Shown here in pieces: positions 34,541-47,421 of a DNA stretch of 64,000 bases. The notes under the pieces were generated by a model that was given only the letters and a program-made list of their open reading frames with translations, was not told the DNA's origin and ran no database searches. The stretch's first letter is position 1. Each line of letters begins with the position of its first letter. This DNA is from Trichinella spiralis (Eukaryota; Nematoda; Enoplea; Trichinellida; Trichinellidae): contig CM012954.1 of the NCBI GenBank assembly GCA_000181795.3, positions 10,778,067 to 10,842,066 of the forward strand, in the 5' to 3' direction. The translations under genes and the position numbers were made by a program.

Positions 34541-36328
34541 TCAAGACCACACTTCCTGTTGCAATTGTTTACTGGTGACCATTTTTTTCAAATAAGCATC
34601 TGCTTTTTCTTCGCTCATCGAGCCTTCTTCGACGAGTATCTGCTTCAAGGTTTCGATTACTTGAGTCGGCATGGAATTAGCATTGCCACAGATGTAAACA
34701 ATAGCGTCTTTCTCAGTTAAAAGTTTGTAAATGGTCGGCGCTTGTTGACGTAGAAGATGTTGAACGTAGATTTTTTCCCTCTGATCTCTGGAAAAAGCAG
34801 TATACAAGCGAATATGGCCAGATTTTGCCATAGTTTCAAACTCTTTTTCGAATAAATAATCTTTCAGTCGATGTCGACAACCAAAAAATAACACATTTGT
34901 CGTATCGATCTTTCTCGCCAGTCGATATCGTAGAAAGCTTCGCAAAGCGGCCACGCCTGTACCAGGTCCGATCAGTATTGTCGGCCGATCTGCGGCTGGA
35001 AACACCAAAGATCCGTGCTTGATGGTGACCGACAGTCGATGACCAGCATGCAAACGTTTAAGCCAATTGGAACATAGACCGAGTCGATCAGAGGAGATTT
35101 GGGTTCGGTAACGAACCACCGCGACCACAATTTCCACTTGTCGATCGAGCTGAGCAGAAGAGCAGATGCTAAATGGGCGTGGCTTAATTTCACCCAACAA
35201 ATCGAACCAGTATTCCAACGGCACGTTGCGAGCCGTTTCTGGAAATTCGGATAATACCTCAACAACAGTACGCCTTGGACGATTGCAATAATTGTACAAA
35301 TCGTCAATACCATCCGGCGAGGCGAACGATTGTAATTTTTCCCTGTGCAATTCAGTGGCGGCAAATAGTGAGAAGAGTTTGAAAAAATTGCACCCCGGCA
35401 CTGCTTGCAAATCGAAAACGTTCGAAATCAAATGACGAAATGTCAGCACCGGGGAGATGCGCTGCAAAGTTTCCAAAATTGGCGTACCAGGGAAAGCTGG
35501 CTGCAAGTAGAATGGACGATCCAAATGTTCCATTTGAACCGTGTCGTGAAAGAGTTGGACACTTTCGTCCAAATTAGCTGGTCTAACCCAAACCACATCA
35601 CCGGGCAAGTAGGCAACTGATGGTTTCAATTCAAACGATATTAGCCTGACATCTTGGAAATGATCTTCGGCGGTGATGCGTCGATTTTCCACAACTTCAG
35701 CTTCCACCGGCTGGCTCTGCTCGTCACGTTGGGATTTTTCACACATTTCCCCCACACAACGGCACTGATCCTGCCATATAATGTTGAATCGATTCTGCAA
35801 AGATGTTTCCGCTTCGGTCGGTTGATGAACATTCGGATACAGTTGGTGGAATTCAGTCCAGAAATTCTTTTTCCAAACACTCACCACACTTTCATAGCCC
35901 AACGGATGTTGATCGTCTGCCAAGCCAACGTCCAACAATCCCTTCGCACCGAGCTGAATCAGACGAGCGTGCAGCTTGCGAGCAGCATAGTTGAAATTGC
36001 TGTATTTCGAATCGCCCAGTCCAAGCACCGCCACTGTCCACGAGTTCAAAAAATCCGCACTCAAATGCCGATTTAGCAACGACCGCCAAAATTTTTTCAT
36101 ATTATCCGGCGGATCACCTTGACCGGTGGTCGAGCAGACGAAAAGAACAGTCTGTTTCACTTTTGCACTGGCGGACAAGTCGTAATCGTCCATTGTACCT
36201 AGATGCAAGCTAACATCCCTGCGCAGTACCGCCTGGCGCCATATCCACACCGCGACGTCTTCAGCATTTCCAGTCTGGCTGCCATACAGGATCGAAAGCC
36301 GTGGCAGATCTTCTTCATCAGATGGCAT
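34541..36328 (-). CDS. NDOR1: NADPH-dependent diflavin oxidoreductase 1 (NDOR1/Tah18)
   Basis: One uninterrupted 595-aa frame, the full length of the family. An N-terminal flavodoxin domain (about 10-165) has the FMN phosphate loop YGSQTGNAED, the STTGQGDPPDN loop and LGLGDSKYSNFNY. An FAD domain (about 205-440) has RPFSICS, and the NADPH domain (about 440-595) has GPGTGVAALRSF, FFGCRHR, YTAFSRDQ and YICGNANSMP. A near-terminal Trp (EVWS) fits this enzyme class. NDOR1 passes electrons from NADPH through FAD and FMN to the iron-sulfur protein anamorsin (CIAPIN1) in cytosolic Fe-S cluster assembly. The start at MPSDEEDLPRLSILYGSQTG puts the FMN loop near residue 15, as in orthologues. It lacks introns although every other long gene here is split, and it is head-to-head with gamma-COP, 0.9 kb away. 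Confidence 0.96.
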   Translation of the reverse strand: MPSDEEDLPRLSILYGSQTGNAEDVAVWIWRQAVLRRDVSLHLGTMDDYDLSASAKVKQTVLFVCSTTGQGDPPDNMKKFWRSLLNRHLSADFLNSWTVAVLGLGDSKYSNFNYAARKLHARLIQLGAKGLLDVGLADDQHPLGYESVVSVWKKNFWTEFHQLYPNVHQPTEAETSLQNRFNIIWQDQCRCVGEMCEKSQRDEQSQPVEAEVVENRRITAEDHFQDVRLISFELKPSVAYLPGDVVWVRPANLDESVQLFHDTVQMEHLDRPFYLQPAFPGTPILETLQRISPVLTFRHLISNVFDLQAVPGCNFFKLFSLFAATELHREKLQSFASPDGIDDLYNYCNRPRRTVVEVLSEFPETARNVPLEYWFDLLGEIKPRPFSICSSAQLDRQVEIVVAVVRYRTQISSDRLGLCSNWLKRLHAGHRLSVTIKHGSLVFPAADRPTILIGPGTGVAALRSFLRYRLARKIDTTNVLFFGCRHRLKDYLFEKEFETMAKSGHIRLYTAFSRDQREKIYVQHLLRQQAPTIYKLLTEKDAIVYICGNANSMPTQVIETLKQILVEEGSMSEEKADAYLKKMVTSKQLQQEVWS

Positions 36329-37231
36329 TTTGCAACTTTCGGCAGTGGAATTTGAAAAGATGCAAAAAATTTTCCTCTTATTTGAAAAACAATAATAAGA
36401 ATAATTATTAATACAAAATTCATCGAAACATCTTTTTTGTCACACACCAGTTTGGCTTTTTTTACTGTGGCCGTTCAACATCAACATTAACGAAAACGAG
36501 TGGGATTCATTTCAATTCAGTATTTAAAATATTACAGGGAAACAATTATTGGAAAAAATCAAAATGAATTTCATTTAAATTGTCAGGCAAGGTGAAAAAT
36601 TCAACTGTCTTCCCATCTACAGTCAAAGTTAATCAAGTGTTATTCGAGTGATACAGTATGTAAAGAATTATTCTTTGTTTTTTTTGCACGAGATTTTGTG
36701 AAAAATATTTTTAACTTGTGAAAATTAACATATTTAGATATTTTAATTGTTTTATTCAAAATTTTAAAAGTACAATAGAGGTTACAAACTTGCTTTTCTT
36801 TGAGAACTGTACTAATACACACAGCGAACGTGTTCATTTTGTCTGTATGAAAGTACTGGTTGAAATGTCGTCTACAATTTCACTGATGCGCAAGGTTTTG
36901 TTCTTTATTATACAAATTATTTTTATTCACTATTATGAAATTTGTTTTTCTTTTGTCCATTTACATATTGAGAAAGTTTATTTTCTATTTACGGTTATGT
37001 TATTATGGTTTTTTCTTGTGTTTGGGTTCGGTGTTTTATCTTTTATTTGATAGTATTTATTAAATTAGCTGAAATTTAAATCAGAATTACACGAAAACAA
37101 ATTATATCAGTTAATTATGCAATTTTTTTAAATTCAGTTGAAATAATGTTAATTCAGTGAGTTTTTCTATTTTTGAATGTATTTTTGATATTTAGTAAAA
37201 GGTAAATTCTGGTGTTTGTTGTTTAAAAACA
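36329..37231. promoter_or_regulatory. Head-to-head intergenic region, NDOR1 and gamma-COP
   Basis: 903 bp separate the NDOR1 start (-) from the gamma-COP start (+), so both promoters must lie here or close by. The sequence is AT-rich and no core promoter motif stands out. An acceptor-like TTTAG at about 37195 lies some 36 nt upstream of the gamma-COP ATG. Confidence 0.45.
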
Positions 37232-40200
37232 ATGTTGGCTTTGAAAAAAGACAAAAAAGACGAAGAGTCTCATTCAGGTGCTTATTTTACAAGCAACTGT
37301 GATAGAACAACCGTTCTTCAAGAGGTTCGCGGTTTCACTTTTGCTTTTGTTTGAAGAGAATTTGTTTAATATCCAATTCAGGCTAGACAGTTTAATGAAA
37401 CACCGATAAATGCACGCAAGTGTTGTACAACGTTGACGAAATTGCTCTATCTTATCAGTCAAGGGGAGCAGCTAAGTCGAAAAGAAGCGACGGATGCATT
37501 TTTTTCAATAACCAAATTATGGCAGTCAAATGATGTAGTACTTCGGCGACTTGTATATTTAACAATCAAAGAACTTGCCTCCCTTGCTGACGACGTTATA
37601 ATTGTGACAAGCAGGTAAATATTCCATATTTATTTTGTATTCAATTTTGCATAAGGAAAACAAAAAAAATCTTGAGTGACTGTTATGATTGTTATGCCAA
37701 ATGTAATAAAATATTGTAGTTTGACAAAAGATATGACTGGTAAAGAAGACATTTACCGCGCTTCGGCCATACGTGCTTTATGCAAAGTTACTGATGTAAG
37801 ATGCTTTATTTATCTATTATTCTTATTTAATAATTAGATGGTAATTTATTTGTAAAAAATTTTTTTCAGTTTTATTTAAATTATAATTTGAGAAATATTA
37901 ACTGTGCTTATTTATTATTTTTCATGTATATTTTTGTTTTGTTTATCAATGTTATTTTTTTCTGCTCGTAGAGTACAATGCTGCAAGCTATTGAACGTTA
38001 TATGAAACAGGCTATTGTCGATCGCATTCCTGCCGTTGCCAGTGCGGCTCTCGTTTCAACTTTAGTAAGATGCATTACAGTAATCAATTTACCGTATTCT
38101 TTTGAATTAAAAATTTTTTTTTAATTCTTGTGCAGTATTTGATGAAAAAAAATCCTGATTGCATTCGAAGATGGACTAGCGAAATTCAAGAAGCGACAAA
38201 TTCCGATAATCCAATGATTCAGGTATGGATTTGTAAATTCAATAAAAGCTGATAAAAGATTGGTGGATTGACATTTTATTTATTTATTTATTTAAACATT
38301 TTATTTTTGCTTTTTCTTTGTTTATTGTTGTTTACTTCTGAAAATTGTGTGTGATTTTCAATGATTGTTTTCAATGGTCGTTTAGTTTCACGGTTTGGCT
38401 GTTTATTATGAAATGCGGAAAAATGATCGACTATCCGTTGTGCAATTGGTTCAGAAATACAGCAAGCAGTGCTCAAGATCTGCATTTGCATTATGTTATT
38501 TGGTATTGTTGTTATTTTAGATGATTTTTATTTTCTTGATTTTGTTTCAGTTTTGTATATATATTTTTTCCAGATACGCATAGCGTTGAAATTGATAGAA
38601 GAAGACGAAAAAGGGTGTGTGAGATTATTGGTTTTTTTTATCATTGCATTATTATTATTATTATTGTTGGTTTAATTTTAAAGTAGAGACACTGGTACAT
38701 TGTTGGATTTTGTGGAATCGTGTTTACGTCACAAGTCGGAAATAGTTGTATACGAAGCTGCATCGGCTTTGCTTCGTCTGCCGAATATCACGAGCAAAGA
38801 ATTGTCGTCGGCCATATCCGTATTGCAATTGTTTTGTTCCTCTTCGAAAGCAGCATTGCGGTTCGCAGCCGTTAGAACATTAAGTTCGGTAAGTTGTACC
38901 AGTTGTTTGTTTGTTTGCTTGCTTGCTTGTTGATTTTATTGTGTTCAGGTAGCCGGAATTTATCCAGCTGCGGTTGCGGCTTGTAATGTTGATTTGGAGC
39001 AGCTGATATCGGATCAGAATAGAAGCATCGCTACGTTGGCTATAACCACATTGTTGAAAACCGGCGCCGAAAGTTCCGTGGATCGTTTGATGAAGCAGAT
39101 CAGCAGTTTTGTATCCGAAATAAGCGACGAATTCAAAGTTGTAGTGATTGACGCGGTTCGGTCACTTTGTGTTCGTTATCCCAAAAAGAGCACCGTACTT
39201 TTATCATTTTTGTCAAACATGCTTCGAGACGAAGTGAGCAATTTAATTTTTAAAAAAATGTTTAATGTTGAAAAAAATGCTGTTTTTTTTATTACAGGGA
39301 GGATTTTTGTATAAAAAAGCCATTATTGATACGATTGTTTGGATAATTGAAGAAAATGACGAAGCCAAAGAGCCAGGTAAAAAGAGATTCTACGAGGCGG
39401 AAGCAGTGGATAATTTGAATTTTATCTCTTCTGCAGGTTTGGTGTATTTGTGCGAATTTATTGAAGACTGTGAGCACGTGACTTTGGCGACGAAAGTGCT
39501 GAACTTGCTCGGTAAAGAAGGTCCCAAGTGTTCCAATCCCAGAAAATATATCCGATTCATATTCAATCGTGTCCTTCTGGAACCGCCCCCTGTTCGAGCA
39601 GGTAATACTAATAATAATCCGTATGAAAAGAAGAATATTATGATACGTTTTTTTTTCTCCACTACTTTAGTGATAATTAAAATAATAATTTTGTTTTGTT
39701 CTGTTCTGTTAGTTGCTGTGACAGCGATGGCAAAATTTGGTGTATGCCAATCTCTGCGTGCGGACGTTGTCACTTTGTTGCAGCGATGCTTGCTAGATTC
39801 TGACGACGAAGTGCGTGATCGGGCTACATTTTATTCTGTATTATTTTCCACGAACAATTTGAAACTTTACAACGAATTAATTACCGGCAGTAATATATAT
39901 ATATAAACATTTTTTATATAATTTTTTTCAAATTATAATAAATTTATTCAATCCTAGATTTGAATGTTTCACCGTCGTTGTTGGTTCGCGCGTTGAGAGA
40001 ATATTGTTCTTCTTCTTCACCAAAATTCGAACCGTTCAATTTGAACTCAGTTCCACAAAGTCCACTACCAATCGGTGTTCAGCGGAAGCCGAGTAATGTT
40101 TCTTTTTTTTTAAATATTGTTTATTTGTTTGTTTGTTTTTGCATTTCAACAAATGCAACAATGCTTTTGATGACAGGCTTGACTGTTGATGTCGTGCCAG

Positions 40201-41355
40201 CTTCGGTGAAGCCGGAGAAAGGGATCAAGAGTCGGGAGGAGAATTACGAAGAACAGTTGCATCAAATTGAGCAATTTGCCAAATTTGGACGACTGTTCAA
40301 ATCGTCGGCGCCGTTAGAGTTGACCGATGCCGAAGTGGAAATTACCGTATCTTGTGTGCAGCACATGTTTTTGGAACATATTGTCTTCCAGGTGAGGCGG
40401 AGTTTTGAAATTGGAAAATATGTTGTGAAAAAAAAAATTAATATGTGCAAATTTATCCTCCCTTCTCCCACTTCCATTTATATTTTCTGTAGTTCGAATG
40501 TTCGAACACTTTGAATGATCAGATATTGTCGAACGTCGTGGTTCACGTGAAGCCTTCTTCCAAACGGTGGAAACAAGTGACGGAAATTCCGTGCGAAATT
40601 ATACGAAACAATGATTCCGGCTTCACGTACGTCGCTTTTCAATTGCCTAGAGATGCTGATCTACGTAAGCAGTGAAAAATGTTTGACAATTTTATTTTTC
40701 CACTAAATTATTTCTACTTTTTGTTTTGCTCATTTTACAATCTGTGTGAAATGTGGTTGTTTCTTCAGTCCCTGCGACGTTCAGCTGCGTGATGAATTGT
40801 ACGATTAAAGACAGCGAAGATGATATTACTGATTATGCAGACGAATATCCAGTAAATTTTTATTATTTTGTTGAATCATTATCAGTTTTATATTAAATCG
40901 TATTTTTTCTCTATACTCAGCTGGAAGATTTGGAATTGGGCGTAAATATGCAAGTGAAACCAATGATGAAGATGAATTTCAATGCCATATGGGAAGATTT
41001 GGATGGAAATGCCGAAGTTGCGTGCACATATTCTCTACCCGGATATGGCTCTATTCAAGGTTGGAATTTTTAAACATTTAATTAAATTAATCGATTTATT
41101 AAATTTATTTATTCTATAGACGCCATTGATAAAATATTGGATTGTTTGGGCATGGCACCTTGCGACCGTTCGGAAAAAGCGTCGAAAAATAAAGGCGCTC
41201 ATGTTCTACTGATGGCCGGCATGTTTCGAACTGGATCCATGTTAGCTGCGCAGGCTAAATTGGCACTGGCGCCGAGCGGTATTATCAACGTGAATTTGTC
41301 AGTTCGGTCGGAAGATGAATTAGCCGTTGGTGTAATTGTTTCGGCATTCGGCTAA
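37232..41355 (+). CDS. copg-1: Coatomer subunit gamma (gamma-COP)
   Basis: Eighteen exons give 875 aa, the usual length: 37232-37324, 37382-37614, 37720-37795, 37972-38064, 38136-38222, 38386-38502, 38574-38614, 38687-38888, 38949-39233, 39298-39376, 39437-39601, 39713-39889, 39958-40092, 40177-40391, 40493-40664, 40769-40851, 40921-41059, 41120-41355. Every junction keeps frame. The start [13 protein letters not shown] matches the family N-terminus. The adaptin-like helical trunk follows ([80 protein letters not shown]), then a hinge and the C-terminal appendage ([38 protein letters not shown]). Gamma-COP is part of the COPI coat for Golgi-to-ER and intra-Golgi transport. Exon 7 is only 41 nt. 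Intron 10 is 60 nt, stop-free and a multiple of three. Confidence 0.97.
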
Positions 41356-41667
41356 TCAACTTGCTTTGCATTTGCTATATTTTCATTTGTTCAAGTGATT
41401 ATCTATTGTGTAACATTGTTATTTTTTACATTACAATTTCAGTGATGGAAATTTTACTTTTGTTATTTGTTAATTTTTATTTTATTTTTCAATTATCGAT
41501 TGTAAACTTGAATTGGGCATAGATTCAAACAATAATTAAAACAAAAATAATTAATCTTTTGCAATTTGAGAATTCAGCGGTCCATTTTCCGTTTGCTTAT
41601 TTTGTTGCATATAGTTAGTTGCTTGATGGTGTGATGTTTTTTTTGTCGTTTTCAAAAAGTGTTTTGC

Positions 41668-41669
41668 AG
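41668..41669 (+). other. Splice acceptor 8 nt upstream of the transthyretin-like ATG
   Basis: A clean GTTTTGCAG acceptor ends here, leaving 8 nt before the ATG at 41678. It sits 313 nt after the gamma-COP stop on the same strand, as expected for a spliced-leader site of a downstream operon gene, although a cis-spliced leader exon is also possible. Confidence 0.5.
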
Positions 41670-41677
41670 TTATAGCC

Positions 41678-42163
41678 ATGTTTAAGTCCGTGCTTTTGTG
41701 CTTTATTTGCATGTCCGTTTGTTTGATCCCATTGGGAGATGCGGGCGACAAATGCGTTAGCGGTCGTGGGAAATTGATTTGCAAGCGAAATCCCAAAGCG
41801 GTGGACACAACCGAAATTCGACTTTGGGACAAAGACGGTAGTACTGTGTTGGGCATGTTTGATCCGGATGATTTGATGGGGTAAGTAAATAAGCGGACAT
41901 TTATTATTCAAATTTGTTGTTGTTTATTACAGTATCATTTTAGTATTGGTGTTCCTGAAGACGACGGTCGATTTGTTATTGATGGATGCGCCAGCGACCG
42001 GGACTGGCTTCCATTTTGGAAGAATGATCCAGATCCGTATCTGGAAATCAGGCACACTTGCCGATTGTCTTACGGCGAAACGTTCCACATTGAAGGACCA
42101 TTGATCAAGTTTCTGCCCGACAATACTGATTTTGGTGTGATTGATCTTGACGTGCCATACTGA
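41678..42163 (+). CDS. Transthyretin-like secreted protein (nematode TTR-like family)
   Basis: Two exons (41678-41880 and 41944-42163) join in frame to 140 aa, the normal size of this family. It begins with a signal peptide (MFKSVLLCFICMSVCLIPLG). The mature part has the family pattern: an early GRGKLICKRNPKAVDTTEIR strand giving G-K-L-x-C, then a WDKDG...DPDDLMG turn where intron 1 falls, DGRFVIDGCAS, and a C-terminal strand with a conserved Cys (EIRHTCRLSYGE). Transthyretin-like proteins are an expanded secreted family in nematodes; one C. elegans member bridges apoptotic cells to phagocytes, but most have no known role. This gene is the best single clue that the organism is a nematode. It follows gamma-COP closely on the same strand. 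Confidence 0.9.
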
Positions 42164-42649
42164 CTGACTGACTGATATACTGTTTGCGAAAATTTTTCAC
42201 GCATTCTCTGCTGCTACAACCTACTACATACCTACAACAAACAGCTCGTTGCTTCTTGCCTTTATCACTGCTTTTTTATCATCGACATTTTTTTAACTTT
42301 ATAAAAACAATAATCTCTTCTATGTGATGTGATGCGTGTTTGTGATATCACAATATGCAGATTAAGTAAATTTTTTATCTGATCTTCATCTATTGTGTGT
42401 GTTTGTTTGAATTGTTCAAAAATTGAACGAATACTGGAAATAATTGTATCCAGGAAATAGTATTTTTTTTGTTTTTTTTTCAACTCTAAAAATGCGAACA
42501 ATGTGCATGAATTGGAATTTATTATTTGCTATTTCAAAAAAAGAAGATGTTTTTTTGGGGGGATTATTTTCTTTTTTCATTAATAATTGTAGGCAGTTTT
42601 CAACAGCACCACTGTATTATGTATGTATAATAATTGAATTGAATAGCCA
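42164..42649. other. Short intergenic stretch after the TTR-like gene
   Basis: AT-rich 3' flank of the TTR-like gene. A TGAC tetranucleotide run overlaps its stop codon. No coding sequence is seen before the ATG at 42650, and no AATAAA stands out. Confidence 0.4.
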
Positions 42650-42717
42650 ATGACCGACGTTGAGAAAGAATTGATCGGTGACCTTGAATTTTGTCCAATA
42701 GGAGCAGATAATGGCAG
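42650..42717 (+). CDS. Candidate leader exon / upstream ORF of the homeodomain-like gene
   Basis: ATG at 42650 opens MTDVEKELIGDLEFCPIGAD and reaches a consensus donor (GGCAG|GTAAGTAAG, exon end 42717). Joined to the next strong acceptor (TTATCATTTCAG, exon start 43495), the frame reads Arg-Phe-Ile-Thr-stop, so it would be a short upstream reading frame of about 26 codons, not the N-terminus of the main protein. It may instead be the first exon of another product. Function unknown. Confidence 0.35.
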
Positions 42718-43011
42718 GTAAGTAAGCAGAAGCAGATTGTTGCTTCAATAATAATGTTTGCTCGATAAAAAAAATTTGCATTTCAAAAGCTCGCAGGCTA
42801 TATAATATTATTATTATTATTTACTTGGTGTCAAGGATTGGGCAAATTTGTTACCAATTTCTTCGGTTTCATTTCCTCTCGTCACGTCTCGTCTCGTCTC
42901 TCTCTCCCATTGTAGCTTGATCGTTGTTTTCAAAATATTAATATCAAATGTAAGCTGTGATCTTTTTATTATTTATTTCTTATCAATTTTTGAAATAAGA
43001 TTTATTATCAT

Positions 43012-43152
43012 ACTGCTGCTGCTGCTTTTGTTTTTGCTTTTGCTTTTGCTTTTGCTGCTGATGCTGATGCAGATGCTAATGCTGATGATGATGATGATGA
43101 CGATGATGTTGTTTGTGGTTTAGTAATAGAGTAGCAGTAGCAGTAGCAGTAG
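43012..43152. repeat. Compound CTG / CTTTTG / ATG / GTAGCA repeat tract
   Basis: CTG units pass into CTTTTG hexamers, GATGCT and GATGAT units, then after a short gap GTAGCA hexamers (43131-43152). It lies in the intron before the homeodomain-like exon. Open frames across it are repeat translations, not genes. Confidence 0.85.
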
Positions 43153-43336
43153 GGGGGGAGGGTTGAGAAAAGGGTTGGCGATTGGCCGATGCTTTTGGTG
43201 ATTATGATGCCGTTGCTGTTGCTTCGATAACGCGGCTGCGATGATAACATTAACTGCTGCTTAGACGCACACAACAAACATACACAGAGACACATACGCA
43301 CACTTTTCACTCTTCTCACATACACACAAACAAACG

Positions 43337-43357
43337 TTTGTTGTTGTTGTTGTTGTT
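43337..43357. repeat. GTT trinucleotide microsatellite
   Basis: About seven tandem TTG/GTT units in the same intron. CA-rich dinucleotide runs flank it at 43266-43335 and 43436-43450. Confidence 0.8.
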
Positions 43358-43543
43358 CAAGCTCCATTGCTTTATGCTAAAGAAAACTTTTAACCCTCTG
43401 TTTTGGTGATTATTTGGCGCGTGTGCATGCTTTTTTTACACACACACACAATTCAAATTGGTTCATTTATTTTTTTTCGTTTTTATCATTTCAGATTCAT
43501 AACATAAATAATAAACTTTACAATAATAATTGCTATTACAAAA

Positions 43544-43735
43544 ATGGCTTCCGCTTATTATGTTCAATCGAATCCCGACGATCAAGTGAATCGTTGTCTA
43601 GCTTCTCAGACTGGTCTCACGTTGAGGCAAGTGGAATTTTTGAGGCGTGAATTTTCCAAGCATGGTCGAAATCCAATGCCAGAAATGTTGGAAATATTGG
43701 CAGTGGAAAATGGCTTCGAAGAGAACAAAGTTAAA
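43544..43735 (+). CDS. Homeodomain-like protein, N-terminal exon (partial)
   Basis: An exon with acceptor at 43494 and donor AAA|GTACGT after 43735 starts MASAYYVQSNPDDQVNRCLA and ends in phase 0 after 64 codons. An in-frame stop upstream favours ATG 43544 as the true start. Residues 24-64 (LTLRQVEFLRREF, then PEMLEILAVENGFEENKVK) match helices 1 and 2 and the turn of a homeodomain up to Val45-Lys46, where many homeobox genes carry an intron. The loop between helices 1 and 2 looks one residue longer than standard. The recognition-helix exon (WFxNRR) was not found downstream in the window, so the gene is incomplete here. Homeodomain proteins are DNA-binding transcription factors. Another helix-turn-helix protein cannot be excluded. 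Confidence 0.5.
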
Positions 43736-45951
43736 GTACGTGATTTTTTTTCCATTTTCTTATTCTTCTTTCAAATTAATTATCTTCAATTTTTCACGCC
43801 GACGTTCGTTTTTATTTTTTGTATTTAATTATTTTCCCCCTGCTCAATTCAATTTATAACTAATTTATTGGTAGTATTATTAATTTCGGTTCGATTGGTA
43901 TTGTGACATTTCAAACGATCACGTTATTTGAACGTTTTTTTAATTCACTGCATAATGCAAATTTCAATTCTGTTTTTAATCCTACACGCTAGCCCGAACA
44001 GCGACGGGCTTTTTCTCCCAGTTAGCTGGATTTTCAGTTTCACAAGTTGTGCAAAATCTTTTCAAAGCTTTTCGGAACATAATCTATCCTTTGTGGTCGA
44101 TTTGGTTGCATTTGCACGGTGCTGTGTGAATTTTGCTTTGAACAACAAGCAGCAACTTTGAGCAATCAGATGCTGCTGCTACTGATGATGATCATCATCA
44201 TCAACTGAAGTGTGAAGAAATGCTTTTATTTTTCAAACTTCTTTGTTGGAATGAAATTTGTCTTGCTTATACGAAAATAGAAATAGAATTATGCATTCAC
44301 ATCACTTTCCTCTTTTCCCTTCACACACACACACACACGTGTATATGCTGCTAATCGGGAAGATTAATTTGTTCTAGTCATAGTGAAGTTTTTCAACTTT
44401 TCACATTTGTATACAGCAATAGCAATTTATTTTATGCTTTATTTTTGCTTATTTCTTGCTTCACTTTTGCACCACATGTTTTGTTATTATGCAAAATGCA
44501 TTCATTGATATGCACGCAGCATGATGCGCATGCGCACATGTGGATGATTGGAAGAAGAATTTGAACTGATTTCTTTATTTATTTGTTTATTCTCATATTG
44601 AAATTTCCATATTCAACGTCAATCTGCAGTTTCAGCACCAATTATTCTTTAATTCAACAATTTTGATACTTTTTTATTTATTTACTTCTTTTCCGGCTTT
44701 ATTTATTCACTACCTTTATACACGTTGTTTACCGCTGTATGCGACGCTTATTGTGAAATAATTTGTTGGCCAACAGCTGTTTGGAAAAACAAGAATTGAC
44801 GACCTTCTGTGTTATTTGTAGATGAACAATTTTTCTTATAACAGCAAACTAAAATCAACGACAATATTTTTAAATGAAGGTTATTTCATATATTGTTGAT
44901 GTGTTTATTATTAGCCGTCGGCAGATTGCAGATGACGTTTCACGTTTCAAAATGACATTGAACAGCAGACAGTTCATCATTTTTCAGATGCTCACCAGCA
45001 GCTCAGTTCTTCTCTTTTTACAAAGCAAAAAATTCAATGCCAATGCTTTTTTCCATTTTACCGTCGTAAACTTTTCGTACTGTATTTTTTAATCATTTTC
45101 AGGTTGACTGTTTTTTTTTGTGAATTATTTTGGCAACTTCTATTCCGGTCGTTGCACTTACTTTTCAAATATGCCAATAATAGTGTATAAATGAACACTT
45201 TGAATTTTCTGGATTAAGATGTGACATATTTTTTTCTTTTTTTTTCACAATGGGAATGAGATCTTTGTTACAAATAGAAAAACGTGAAAAGATTGATTGA
45301 ATGAAAAAAATTTAGACAACGTTGTTCTTCATGAAAGTGCCAAATAACCGATGAACAAAAAAAATATTATTCACGAAATGTAAAGCGGACGTCGGCTGAA
45401 AAAAATATTACGTTACTTAAAATATATCTTCTTTTTTTTAGAATTTGTTCAACTTACACATCGCACATGTTCGAAGAACGGATGGAATTCATTCCAAATA
45501 AAAAATGAAGGAATTTTTTTCTTTAAATACTTTATTCTCTTTTTTTTGGAAATGAATGAAGCTGTTGCTACTCCTATTACTCTACCATGTGATCGCACCG
45601 CTATTCAATTAATCATTCAATAATATATATATATAATGTGAGTTAAATTAACAATTTATTATTTTTCATTTCGTTCTTATTATTATCTTCCCCGCCCGGT
45701 GACTGATTAATTTCACTGCTTAATTTTTGAAAAGGATTTTATTTGTGAAATTTTACTTTCCAAGCAAGCTAAAATAAATATCCAAATATTGGATGAAAAA
45801 TTGAAATTAAAATAGTTGTTCAGCTTGACAGGGCAACTAGTAACATCTACAGTGTAGATAAAGTTGTGGACGGATTGTTTGTTTTGTCTCCGGCTGTAGC
45901 GAAAAGGAAGTCGGATTCTCAGTTGTACGTATGTGATTGGTAAATTATTTA
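43736..45951. other. Noncoding stretch downstream of the homeodomain-like exon
   Basis: AT-rich DNA with no recognisable exon. A segment at 43992-44020 after a TAG acceptor is GC-richer but gives a stop quickly in the required frame. The SFT2 gene's minus-strand poly(A) signal (TTTATT, 45738-45743) lies at the right end. A TA repeat occurs near 45620. Confidence 0.4.
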
Positions 45952-47419
<1,468 letters not shown>

Positions 47420-47421
47420 CT
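47420..47421 (-). other. Splice acceptor abutting the SFT2 start codon
   Basis: On the minus strand AATTTTCAG is followed immediately by the ATG at 47419. The N-terminus matches the family in length, so the ATG is the real start and the entire 5' untranslated region must be spliced on, by a spliced leader or a noncoding exon. Confidence 0.65.

Noticed and set aside
43008-43367. 119-codon minus-strand frame rich in Ser, Ala and Lys
   Set aside because: It is a translation of the compound CTG/CTTTTG/ATG repeat.
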